The notes under the pieces are model-generated. The model made no database searches. It was not told where the DNA came from and worked only from the letters and a program-made list of their open reading frames with translations. Of a stretch of 64,000 nucleotides of DNA, positions 10,601-17,088 are shown piece by piece. Each line of letters begins with the position of its first letter. Positions within the stretch are counted from its first letter, which is position 1. The position numbers and the translations under genes were made by a program. Origin of the DNA: Chelatococcus sambhunathii (GTDB lineage: Bacteria > Pseudomonadota > Alphaproteobacteria > Rhizobiales > Methylopilaceae); NCBI GenBank assembly GCA_031316315.1, contig JADBEO010000021.1:1-64000 (forward strand). The letters are read 5' to 3'.

Positions 10601-10985
10601 GCAGCGCCGGGCCCGCTGGAACCCGCCGATCGCGCCTTTGTTCGAGCCCGATCTCGGACGTCGTCAGATAGGAGAGCGAGACGGACCGATCGGGATTGGC
10701 GAAGACCAGCTCGACGTAGGTGTCGATCGCCTTTCTGACGTCTTCGGTCTGGAGGGTGACCTTCCCGCCGCCGGCCGTGTCCTTGACCTGAACGCCCCGC
10801 AGTGCGTCGCGACAGGCGATCGCGTAATCCTCGGCCACCTCAAGGTAGAGATGCTCACCCGGTTTGAGCCTCAGCCAGGCGAGCGCCGACGCGTAGACTT
10901 GGTAGACGTAGCCGCGCAAGGCGTGGACCGCCTGCCGGCCGACGTCGCCCTTAGGAGGATGCGAGCCCGGATCGGACGCGCTCAT
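4602..10985 (-). CDS. Giant protein: N-terminal Cap4/DUF4297-like nuclease plus very long helical repeat body
   Basis: This 2127-residue protein is counted from the ATG at 10985; a TTG at 11024 would add 13 residues. The N-terminus resembles the DUF4297/Cap4 restriction-endonuclease-like fold: GYVYQVYASALAWL (25-38), then LYLEVAEDYAI with Glu49/Asp53, then the QxK motif GVQVK (Gln66, Lys68). The next ~2000 residues are mostly Ala/Leu/Arg/Glu-rich amphipathic helices; a TPR-like section is visible around 350-500. I see no Walker A (GxxxxGKS/T), no helicase motif and no membrane segment. Known Cap4 nucleases are CBASS effectors fused to a nucleotide-sensor domain; here the sensor would be replaced by a giant scaffold. 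It stands alone between the Hachiman-DCL genes and the GIY-YIG pair, with untranslated gaps on both sides. The nuclease call is moderately sure; target and trigger are unknown. Confidence 0.65.
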   Translation of the reverse strand: MSASDPGSHPPKGDVGRQAVHALRGYVYQVYASALAWLRLKPGEHLYLEVAEDYAIACRDALRGVQVKDTAGGGKVTLQTEDVRKAIDTYVELVFANPDRSVSLSYLTTSEIGLEQRRDRRVPAGPALLYWRRAAIGADVAPLRDVLKNLELKPETHDFLLELDDDAFRARFLRRIHWLCGAPVLADLSADLDATLIELASAERQVTSGAARRLRPAVVEKVLITATDPPPRKLCKADLLDLIDQNTLVEIPIAELHRLQANQRDPMVAEEALLAPPVAAVAQGRSTAFQTLRQDVTELRSMLDQVEAALAAALETALEEDRMGRSGKLRTWLAETRDDDRQWGALTDETRARALRAQAVLALRDFDVPRAEGLLDDADRLSPQADRSARAMTLSVKGAIPEALELLSEPLTSREREIRAGLLIESGDLGSAALALESGFGEEVSSEILRLRAILAMLHGDRETALRFASSAVERGRAAFASVMTRGAIHFFCALTPGVPVQFGGRLTPVHPGLLADEASVRRNLDLALADFDRLIEGDRPETTEVETWRLGCLLLHPDLEEEADFACRQLLRRVQVDPVVVLWSWAFGRLHRLGKIKKSLGDAVRFGKGTETHLIAWATLCAGASRPDLGLAVIKKHQHRFPEARALIDSWRIRFGDASLGPSSPYDRAMRKALSGDYEALIERLADPQAQPAELAGGADFLASRSAWADLDRLRPAILRLATPRLLRLAAVAALQTENGAGCLEVIDAAKTALGALSPELIALRVRAHELLGQYQPVIEELRSIRRQAGSDKNVSGQLLEAYLRVGALSDFADEARRSMAAGELDPNQILNVATVMRRHDGELARQALRQAMEAGVDEKATERAFFLALELGLEDIQQKIVETSGNLLESRAVQSFQTVEELLGYMEERNEAYRIRFDEWLRGEIPAAAAMFGDIKGYARLFLAEPAERRNLLNETFPMLLLSGARRRAPPEIASDRPVLRLDLSALLIAARLDILDAVEARFALETPTSLPDALSELDEAFSDLDPQLAAAGRKAVSPDGPLHVVEELEPGWTALEGEEADRDFDPQTLRRLSEAAFAEGHLDRHQLETLQKLVDPESPQAAWGLQKPAEDVSPVFVGRVGLWRLVANGVLDQLARSTPIHVLRSEVDALLRDLRSTEADARVKATIRALRARVTNRLMTGGWTVAKLLPSQTHAPAPAHVRCLVEVLGKQERDPALIWIEDRAASHSPLEQAVCVTEILSFLRQSALVDEAFVRRRLRELMSVGYAYLPTRTLEVSRRLSSAPADGGGLVETPELSELRVWYAQESERLRWLDLSVRHDREGRVAGEARRALDIDLAYKALTDIWSQVGVDHDAARARSAWVWACLRQPAPFSPPEPEGDHVRRYVAIHLAHALTIPLSGELTSDPIARDAQAAFVDWFVQSVAAPLERADPQTFELFIEVTAGMVERVADLDGLDETGVDKELRAKLARRLTAIASWFLDLLPDSFVSRILEHGDLKRKLPRRTMMALTLPDDVTLALEAFATAAEGLLRSAKPKKVAVKLSDDRPAWIEARQVDGDFELSVLFGKRRFRIAEETCALVHPDQEARLAAVDRHFMEPAAAITREEFDAAMRLTSAAERFEEVKRLREADFFSRMRLVRSKVYQKERLAIADLSAPSIEAMTRFLIKVPTAAPELVSPQDVRDLADVVGARTAIERLASCPLDFSVEALTEVAALMREEERQADPEAIVTPLEAALRLRASLAVDAELELLKQTVADLLASCERNGALFVALARYGALDVCHRADWREIPPETQAAFIWCYADQALRALAPHFVDADGVTQIIVGQTRRTFRDIGAFDAMPRWARDMTAELTNDRLFLGVVSMLIDDGATGRDAGLLDPLRALVGGERENAWWAPSSALAPPPPAPDRIWPARDVAPRLIAVGWLPADHPFATRDHETIARLIMDVAPGDEALHLRSCMLSHVDVGRVEPETLARMRATLVEDPVAAGLEPQMVGSQMILSAWADVLAELDDDDAMGRVVSIFAGHCASRWPRRQARMREGQTEASAALNMVVDVALQHAIGLPRPRGDQLRVFAASLTAVARAWPDMRGDVASNLAGLADAAEAPDAVPLWRTAVRLRARRA

Positions 10986-11440
10986 TCCCACCGCCCCGGA
11001 AGATCGTCGATGACGACCGTCCAATTCGAGACACGCGACATGTCGGCTCCAGCCGGATCGCTGGAGTTGAGGATTCGCCTCTTCGGAATGAGGAATCGGT
11101 GGCGGGCAAACACGCCGAACTCTACTACTTCACCGTGCGCTGGATAGGCGCTGTAGCGAAGCTAGCTTCCGGCGAAGTGGGCCGAAAAAGTTGAAGACGC
11201 TCGAGCCAGGTCGTTGGCCGCCAACGCGGGCGTCCCAAAAATTGCGGCGGGTAGCGTGCGATGAGAGGTCGGAGCAGCGTGGCGCCATAAGCGGAAGTTG
11301 GTTCGCCGCCCCACGATGGACCTCACGGCCGCGCGCCTTCACATCTACAACTCAGGTCAACTTCTGCCTGCTGAAAGCAGATGCCACGGGAGCCACCGCG
11401 GAAGATCAAGAAGTGCACCCATTCGCCAATGAGGCACACG
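10986..11440. other. Intergenic region upstream of the giant nuclease gene
   Basis: Roughly 450 bases between the DCL-protein stop and the giant gene start. No coherent reading frame is seen. It should hold the giant gene's own promoter, which would make that gene a separate transcription unit from Hachiman; I cannot point to specific boxes. Confidence 0.4.
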
Positions 11441-11731
11441 TCAACCGTAAATACATGCTCGAAATGAAAACTTCTCCGTCGACCCGTCCGGGCGGTTTAT
11501 CCAGAAGCATTTCGTGCCGTAATCGGCACTGCGGACGCTGAAACTGTCGACGCCGCAACCAATTTTGGCCGCCGCGTCCGGATGAAGCGCCAGGGCGTCG
11601 CGAAGGATTTCGGCGTCCTGCGCTGAAACGCGGTCGCCGACGTCATACTTGTTAAGCATCGCCTTCAGAAAAGCCTCGGCGTCGAGCTTTCGTGCAAAGT
11701 CGAGCGGGCCAAAGGATATCGTTTTCGTCAC
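11441..11731 (-). CDS. DCL-family (DUF3223) small protein downstream of hamB
   Basis: A 96-residue protein beginning V/MTKTISFGPLDFARKLDA and containing IGCGVDSFSV and GTKCFWINRPDGS, which fits the DCL/DUF3223 family. That family is named after a plant plastid rRNA-maturation factor; bacterial members are uncharacterised. The start is taken as GTG at 11731; a TTG one codon earlier (11734) is equally possible. A GAGGAG ribosome site lies 6-9 bases upstream of either, so only one residue is in doubt. A longer frame to 11866 is overlap with hamB in another frame. The gene begins 20 bases after the hamB stop and is very likely co-transcribed with hamAB. The described Hachiman system has only hamA and hamB, so this third gene is unusual. 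Function unknown. Confidence 0.75.
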   Translation of the reverse strand: MTKTISFGPLDFARKLDAEAFLKAMLNKYDVGDRVSAQDAEILRDALALHPDAAAKIGCGVDSFSVRSADYGTKCFWINRPDGSTEKFSFRACIYG

Positions 11732-11751
11732 CAATCCCAACTCCTCGTCGC

Positions 11752-14361
11752 TCAGAACGTCGCCAACTGCGCGCCAGCGTCGGGCAGAAGCTTGGCGCGG
11801 ATCTCTCGGATGATGATGGCGGGAATGTCCATGCCCACGAGCTGCGCCTCCCGCTCGACGACCCACTGACGGCAGTCGTCCTTGCTCAAGTCGTCGCGCG
11901 CGATCTTCTCGTAAAGCGCGACGGCGCTCATGCGCGACAGGCCAAGCTCCATCAGCGACAGCAGCGTGCGGGACGACACGCCGAACTCGAGCTGGGTGCC
12001 GATGTCGATATCGTCCTCGATCAGATCGATGCGCCCAATGGCCCGCAGATGCAGATGCAAGACATCTAGATAGGCCGACAGATATTTCGGAGCCTTGAAT
12101 CGTGCGGTGACTTCGACGAGCTCCATCGTCTGACGGATTAGCGTGGGAATGTTGAAAGGCCTTGCGTTCTTCTGGTGATACTCGATGTTTTTCCGGATCA
12201 TCGCGGCCAGCGACATGCCCTTGAGCCAGCGCACCACGATGAGCGCGTGGAGCGGGATCAGAGCGTCGGGCGTGAACGCCGGATAGAGATGCAGGTTAAT
12301 CCGACCCATGATGGTGATGAAGCGATCATAGCTGTCGTCGCTGTCCACCGTCGCCGGCAACAGGTTCTCGACGTCGCCCTCATAGGCCCGGAACGCCTCG
12401 AGCAGGCGCTGCAGGCCAAGAGCGCTGACGCCCGGATGGCGCACCGCGATGTCCGGGCCGATCTCGATCTTGTCAGCGAGCGTCGCAAGGCTCGCGTCGA
12501 GCCGTGCGATCGTCGCCGGGTCGTGCCGTTTGGCGAGCTGCGTCTGCGAGATCGATCCCTGACGCAGGTAGGCGGTCAGCAGGTAGGAGCCGACGGCCTC
12601 AAAATCATTGGCGCCGTCGACGTCCGCCGCGTCGATCTCGGCGCGGCGATCCAGGTACTCCGCCAGACTGTCGCCCCGCTCGATCACCGCGTCGCTCTCG
12701 CGCTTGATCGGGTAGCGCGCGCGTCCAGGGACGCCCCTGGGCCAAGCCGTCCGATCTTTTGGGTCGACGCATATGATGTTGCCCTGAAATTCGTCGCCCC
12801 ATCGACCAGCACGGCCAGCCAGGTTCCAGAAATCATGGGGCTCCATTGGATTGCCCTTGCCCTTCCGCGGCCCACGCATGACGATCGTTCGGCAGGACAG
12901 GTTGACCCCCTCGATCAGGGTCGACGTGCAAACAAGAAACCGGATCTTGCCCGAGCGGAACAACCGCTCGACCTCTGAGCGGATAAGCGAGGGCATGTTG
13001 CCGTAATGGAACGCGACGCCGCGCTCGACCAACGGCGCCAGGGCATATTTGGGATGAACGCCCTTGCGCGCGAGGTCGGCGAGTTCGCTGAGCGCAGGAT
13101 CCGTAGCCACGGGCTTTGGAGTCAGCTGACTGATCAGTCCCGCGACCGTTTCAGCCTCCGATGGCCTGTTGGCGTAGACCAGCGTGCCGCCGCGAGCGCC
13201 GGCGGCCGCCGCGACAAAGGCGAGGCGCTTTCTCAGTCCGCTCGGCGAGGTGTCCAACTGGAGAACGCCCAACGGCACTGATGCGCCATCGCGCAGCGCA
13301 GAGAGGTTCCAAAGCTTGGGCGTCCGGGGTCGCTGCTCGGCCAGGATTACGTTCTGCAGCACCGTGGGCGCGTCGCTGTCGATCGCGATGACCGGTTTAC
13401 CCTCGGGAGCGTCGGTCAGCAGCTCCTCCGGGTTCTGTGTGGCGGGGCTGACGAAAGCCAGTTTCACGGAGGGATTGTCGCGACTGACGCGTTCGATCGC
13501 GTCTTGAAGGATCACGCCGCGCTGGTGGTCCCCGATCTTGTGCGCTTCATCGACGATCAGAAGATCCACGCCGGCGGCGACGCCGATGACGTTGGCCATC
13601 AGGTGCAGACGTTCCTGAGTGAAAACCAGGATGAGCTTCGATCCGCCGGTGCGCGCCGCATCGAATTTCTCGCGTAACGGAAGTGACGAGACCTCGACCT
13701 TGCTGTCTGGACCGAGAAGGACGCCGAGAGCGCCTTCGATCTCGGACACAAGCGCCCGGGTAGGCGCGAGGTAGACGGCGATCGTGGCGTCCGTCGACCG
13801 CATCTGGTCGATAAGCCACTGCAGCACCAAGAAGGTCTTGCCCGACGCGGTCGGCGCCGACGCCGAAAGCCACTGATGGTCGCCGGCGTTCGACCAGAAC
13901 CGTTCCTGAAAGTCGTTGACGGGAAGCCAGCGGCCGCTCGACTCGATCAAGATCGCCCGGTTCATCTGCCGGCGTTGCGCCTCGATCCGAAGCGACATGC
14001 CCAGCCGCGAATCGAGGTCGGCCGCGAGCAGGCCGCGATCTTCCGCCAACGCCACCGCGCGAAAATTCGAGAGCTTGCCGAGAAGCACAGCGCCCGCGTC
14101 CCTGACGGTCGTGGTCTCGGCGAGCGTGAGCGCTGCGGTGGCGATCCGAAGCGCCGCCTCCTGGTGCGCTCGCAGCTGGGATCGAGCAAGTATGCTTCCC
14201 GCAAACAGCAATCGCGACCAGTCGAACTTCGGCTCCTCGGCGTCCTCCGCCGAGGGCGTCAGGTTGTCGATCTCCGCGATCGCCAGCCGCCGCATCAGCC
14301 TTTCGAGCTCTTCGCCGAGGCCTTCGTCCACCAGCCAGTTCTGGAGCTCGGCCAGGCTCAT
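11752..14361 (-). CDS. hamB: HamB, superfamily 2 helicase of the Hachiman defence system
   Basis: An 869-residue helicase. A ~150-residue N-terminal domain precedes Walker A (APTASGKT, 169-176). The DEAH box is at 271-274 (LLIVDEAHKIGD). The second RecA domain shows CTSTLIEGVNLSCRTIVMRG-type sequence and the motif VI-like NLAGRAGRWGDEF. Another ~300 residues follow as an accessory C-terminal region. Its ATG overlaps the hamA stop by 4 bases. In characterised Hachiman, HamB senses abnormal DNA and holds the HamA nuclease inactive until triggered; ATP-driven translocation releases it. The pairing with a DUF1837 protein is what makes the assignment secure, since similar helicases occur elsewhere. 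Length and motifs look complete. Confidence 0.9.
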   Translation of the reverse strand: MSLAELQNWLVDEGLGEELERLMRRLAIAEIDNLTPSAEDAEEPKFDWSRLLFAGSILARSQLRAHQEAALRIATAALTLAETTTVRDAGAVLLGKLSNFRAVALAEDRGLLAADLDSRLGMSLRIEAQRRQMNRAILIESSGRWLPVNDFQERFWSNAGDHQWLSASAPTASGKTFLVLQWLIDQMRSTDATIAVYLAPTRALVSEIEGALGVLLGPDSKVEVSSLPLREKFDAARTGGSKLILVFTQERLHLMANVIGVAAGVDLLIVDEAHKIGDHQRGVILQDAIERVSRDNPSVKLAFVSPATQNPEELLTDAPEGKPVIAIDSDAPTVLQNVILAEQRPRTPKLWNLSALRDGASVPLGVLQLDTSPSGLRKRLAFVAAAAGARGGTLVYANRPSEAETVAGLISQLTPKPVATDPALSELADLARKGVHPKYALAPLVERGVAFHYGNMPSLIRSEVERLFRSGKIRFLVCTSTLIEGVNLSCRTIVMRGPRKGKGNPMEPHDFWNLAGRAGRWGDEFQGNIICVDPKDRTAWPRGVPGRARYPIKRESDAVIERGDSLAEYLDRRAEIDAADVDGANDFEAVGSYLLTAYLRQGSISQTQLAKRHDPATIARLDASLATLADKIEIGPDIAVRHPGVSALGLQRLLEAFRAYEGDVENLLPATVDSDDSYDRFITIMGRINLHLYPAFTPDALIPLHALIVVRWLKGMSLAAMIRKNIEYHQKNARPFNIPTLIRQTMELVEVTARFKAPKYLSAYLDVLHLHLRAIGRIDLIEDDIDIGTQLEFGVSSRTLLSLMELGLSRMSAVALYEKIARDDLSKDDCRQWVVEREAQLVGMDIPAIIIREIRAKLLPDAGAQLATF

Positions 14362-15317
14362 TCGGTCAGTCCCATCGCGGTTAGAAACGCGGTGCGGAAC
14401 CCTTCCGCCGAGGGTAGCGGCAAGCAGAACAACTCGATTTCGACCTGCTCGAGCTGCTCTGTTGCAAGTCGCCGACCGATCGACGCGCGCCAGCTCTCAA
14501 GCCCTTTGCGCGCAGCCGTAGCGAGATCTTCGGCCACCGCCTTGACGGGATGGTTCGGGTAAAATCCGGCGTCGAACCCCACGAGCGCCACGCCGCAATG
14601 CTGCACGCGTTTCGACATGATCGAAGACGTGTCGAAATAGCCCTTCAGGGCTTCTGTCATAAGCGGATCACCAAGGTCCGCGTGGTCGCTGAGCAAGATC
14701 AGATCGCGTTCGCGGTCCGCAGCTTCATGCTCAGCCTCGATCAGAAAGGGCGCAAGCGACGTCAGGCAGGCGGCGATTGCGTCCCCGGCATCACCGTAGA
14801 CCTTCGACTCGCCCCAGTAGAGTTTCAGCACGCCGCTCTCGCTGACCCCCGCATAGACGCCGTCCGCGCCGTGATAATGAACACGAGCGTCCGTCTTGAG
14901 GTCCATTTTGCAGATGATCTGCGGGAGTTTCAGAAAGCGTTCGGCGAGGAGGAACAGCAGCATTTCGCCGCCCTCGCCGGTCAGCGCCAGGTCCGTGAAC
15001 GATCGTCGAGCCTGTTCGACCAGGCCTGTGACGGCCTCGGTGCTGTTGAACCGCAGGTCTCGCGCCTTTGCACTCGCCATCTTCGATCGGGATATCGCGT
15101 AGTCGGCGACGACATTGCGCATGAACTCGGCGAGCCGGTGCGGTTGAACCCGTCCGTTCGCATCGACCGTCAGGCAGTGGCAGTGGATTTTCACGGCCAG
15201 GCCGTCGCTGATGACGTCCCGCTCTACCAGCGCAAGGTGAACGTCGAGGACTTCGGGATCGCCGTGCAAGGCCGCCGTCAGCGCGCTCGCGTCAATGCTC
15301 GACGGGCGATCCATCAT
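14358..15317 (-). CDS. hamA: HamA, DUF1837 effector nuclease of the Hachiman defence system
   Basis: A 319-residue protein of the DUF1837 family. The diagnostic block is GEGGEMLLFLLAERFLKLPQ (114-133), then CKMDLKTDARVHYHGADG with Asp152, then LYWGESKVYGD with Glu170 and Lys172. These form the D-ExK core of the PD-(D/E)xK nuclease. In studied Hachiman systems HamA is a DNase that degrades DNA and aborts infection when released from HamB. The start is the first of two adjacent ATGs at 15317, with a weak GAGAG site just upstream. It leads the operon hamA-hamB-DCL. All nuclease residues appear intact. Confidence 0.9.
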   Translation of the reverse strand: MMDRPSSIDASALTAALHGDPEVLDVHLALVERDVISDGLAVKIHCHCLTVDANGRVQPHRLAEFMRNVVADYAISRSKMASAKARDLRFNSTEAVTGLVEQARRSFTDLALTGEGGEMLLFLLAERFLKLPQIICKMDLKTDARVHYHGADGVYAGVSESGVLKLYWGESKVYGDAGDAIAACLTSLAPFLIEAEHEAADRERDLILLSDHADLGDPLMTEALKGYFDTSSIMSKRVQHCGVALVGFDAGFYPNHPVKAVAEDLATAARKGLESWRASIGRRLATEQLEQVEIELFCLPLPSAEGFRTAFLTAMGLTE

Positions 15318-15678
15318 CTCTCAACGTAACGGAAGATTAGACTTGTAGAGTGCCGTTTGTCTCGTCTCTCTCAATCGGAGATGCATAGGCGGGAATCACG
15401 GCGCGAGTAGATCGACAATGATACGGCATTCTCATCGTAAGATTGCACGTTGGCAATGCATGCTCGTATGCCACAGAGCGTTTCTTGTCTGACAACAGGG
15501 CGGCGGATGGCGGCGTAAGTGCCGCCGTGGATGTCGGCCTTGGCGGCGGCAATGCCGCCATTGAGCGAACACTGGTAACCGGACTCTCGAAACGTCGCTC
15601 AAGGGTCAGATGCGCGCCGATTGGGGCAGCGGCTCGGCGCCATAAAGGGACATCTGGACCCGTCCGGTTTGCTGCCAT
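15318..15678. other. Intergenic region upstream of hamA
   Basis: About 360 bases between the HNH gene stop and hamA. It should carry the hamA promoter. There are short GC-rich near-repeats (GCCGCC-type runs at about 15510-15560) but no reading frame I can support and no clear operator. Confidence 0.4.
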
Positions 15679-16605
15679 TCAGGCTGCGCGACGGAATCGC
15701 TCGAACCGCAGAGCGAGACGGTCCTGGTCGGGCCAATCCTGCCGCCGCTTAGGTAGCCGCAGCGCTTGTCCGTCGAGGCTCTTGATCGCCTCGAGGATCG
15801 GGCCATCCTTTTGCGCGAGCAGCCGATCAGCCACATGCAGCTTGTAGTCGGGGTCGATGCCGATCAGGTGGGCGTCGAACGCGGCGTGGTGGACCTTCGA
15901 AAGTGGGATGCCGTTGCGCACGATCGGCTGTCCCAAGCGCTCGTCACGGTCTTCGACAATGTGGGCGGCGTCGAGCAGCATGGGCTCCGGCAATCCGGAG
16001 AGCGCACAACGGCCCCGATAGGCACCGATCACTGCCTCGCGGAAGGACGCCTGGTGCAGCCGCTGCTTGACCGTCCGCAGCGCGTAGTGGCGCTCGACGC
16101 CCGATGCCGGCGGCACCAGCGACCGCTGCTCCGGCGAGCCGAAGGCGATCTGCGCCTTCCTCTGGCCTGCATCCCACCCGCCGATGAAGGCCGGCAGGAT
16201 GGCCTGATAACGGCCGGGCGCGATGCCCAGAAAGTAGATGATGGGGATGTTGTTCTCAAAGGCTTCGCGGAGCCAGCGGTTGTCGGCGGAGTCCGGGTTG
16301 TCGCCCATGAAGGCATAATCGACCATTTCATCGCCATCGAAGATCTGGCGGTGAACGTCGCGCTGGTCGTCGTACCAGACACGGTTGCCCGACTTCGGAA
16401 ACACGGTGTTCAACGTGAGCAGAAACCGCATCTGCGCGGGCTTGAAGATGCCCCGCCGCGGATTGACCAGCGGAAAGCGTTGACCCTCAAACTGGAACCC
16501 CAACCCCAATTGCTGTGCGGTGAGGTGATCATGCACTTCGCTGAGGGAGTGCACCCGTTCGAAGGCCGCCGTCCGCATCAGGGCGTCGTGTTCGAGATCC
16601 GTCAT
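15679..16605 (-). CDS. HNH endonuclease with N-terminal modified-DNA-recognition-like domain
   Basis: A 308-residue protein. The C-terminal half is an HNH nuclease of the restriction type: RGRCALSGLPEPMLLDAAHIVED supplies the first His, and NGIPLSKVHHAAFDAHLIGID the catalytic-type HNH end. The N-terminal half (about 35-170) contains NPRRGIFKPAQM, VWYDDQRDVHRQIF and IIYFLGIAPGRYQAILPAFI. This resembles the SRA/SBD-like part of type IV-like HNH enzymes that read modified DNA; that is inference from resemblance. The ATG at 16605 was chosen over a TTG at 16644 because it sits next to a purine-rich (G) tract and gives the usual N-terminus. It is followed by 361 untranslated bases before hamA, so it may be a separate restriction module. 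Confidence 0.8.
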   Translation of the reverse strand: MTDLEHDALMRTAAFERVHSLSEVHDHLTAQQLGLGFQFEGQRFPLVNPRRGIFKPAQMRFLLTLNTVFPKSGNRVWYDDQRDVHRQIFDGDEMVDYAFMGDNPDSADNRWLREAFENNIPIIYFLGIAPGRYQAILPAFIGGWDAGQRKAQIAFGSPEQRSLVPPASGVERHYALRTVKQRLHQASFREAVIGAYRGRCALSGLPEPMLLDAAHIVEDRDERLGQPIVRNGIPLSKVHHAAFDAHLIGIDPDYKLHVADRLLAQKDGPILEAIKSLDGQALRLPKRRQDWPDQDRLALRFERFRRAA

Positions 16606-17088
16606 CGCCCCCCCCACACACCGAGCGGCAGTGTTAACCCCCAATCTATCCCATCGGGAAGGCGATCGAAGACGGCGGTCGGGCTCACCACGCTAGAGGC
16701 AGACTCTAGCACCGCTCCAGGAGCCCGACGTTCGCGCGCGCGCGGACCTAACTTCTCGCTGAGGTGGCCAGTTCGATCTGCAAGGATGGATCGGTCTCTA
16801 CCGCGTCCACGATGCCGTTGTAGCCCTGGACCAAGCCGTCGAACGCAGTCAAACGGCCACGACGTTCCCGGCCTGCTCGAGGACGCCAGCCGCCAACCAT
16901 TGCTCAATATCCAAGACATCCAACCGATCAGCGATGGCGGCATTTTCTGCCAAGCCGGTGGCGGGCTGCCCGATCGAGGCACCGCAACCCGGATTCCAGT
17001 ACGCCCCGACCTGCCTGTGGGGACCGAGCCTCTCGCGGAAGGATTGCGAGCTGCTCCGAGATCGGTCAGAAGTTGATCGGGGGGTGCC
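16606..17088. other. Divergent intergenic region with a broken minus-strand frame
   Basis: About 480 bases between the HNH gene and the divergent DUF3883 gene. It must contain both promoters. A minus-strand frame remnant (16748-16965, listed separately) occupies part of it. A palindrome-like CTAGAG...CTCTAG is visible at about 16693-16709 (ctagaggcagactctag), which could be an operator or a small hairpin. Confidence 0.4.
16748..16965 (-). pseudogene. Frameshifted C-terminal remnant of an unknown protein
   Basis: Two consecutive minus-strand frames look protein-like but are out of phase. The first reads ...RLDVLDIEQWLAAGVLEQAG and ends at a TGA at 16849-16851. The second reads TAFDGLVQGYNGIVDAVETD and ends at a TAG at 16748-16750. 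One inserted base near 16853 would join them into a single acidic, well-balanced C-terminus. No start region is found upstream, so this is probably the decayed end of a deleted gene. I do not recognise the family. Confidence 0.35.
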
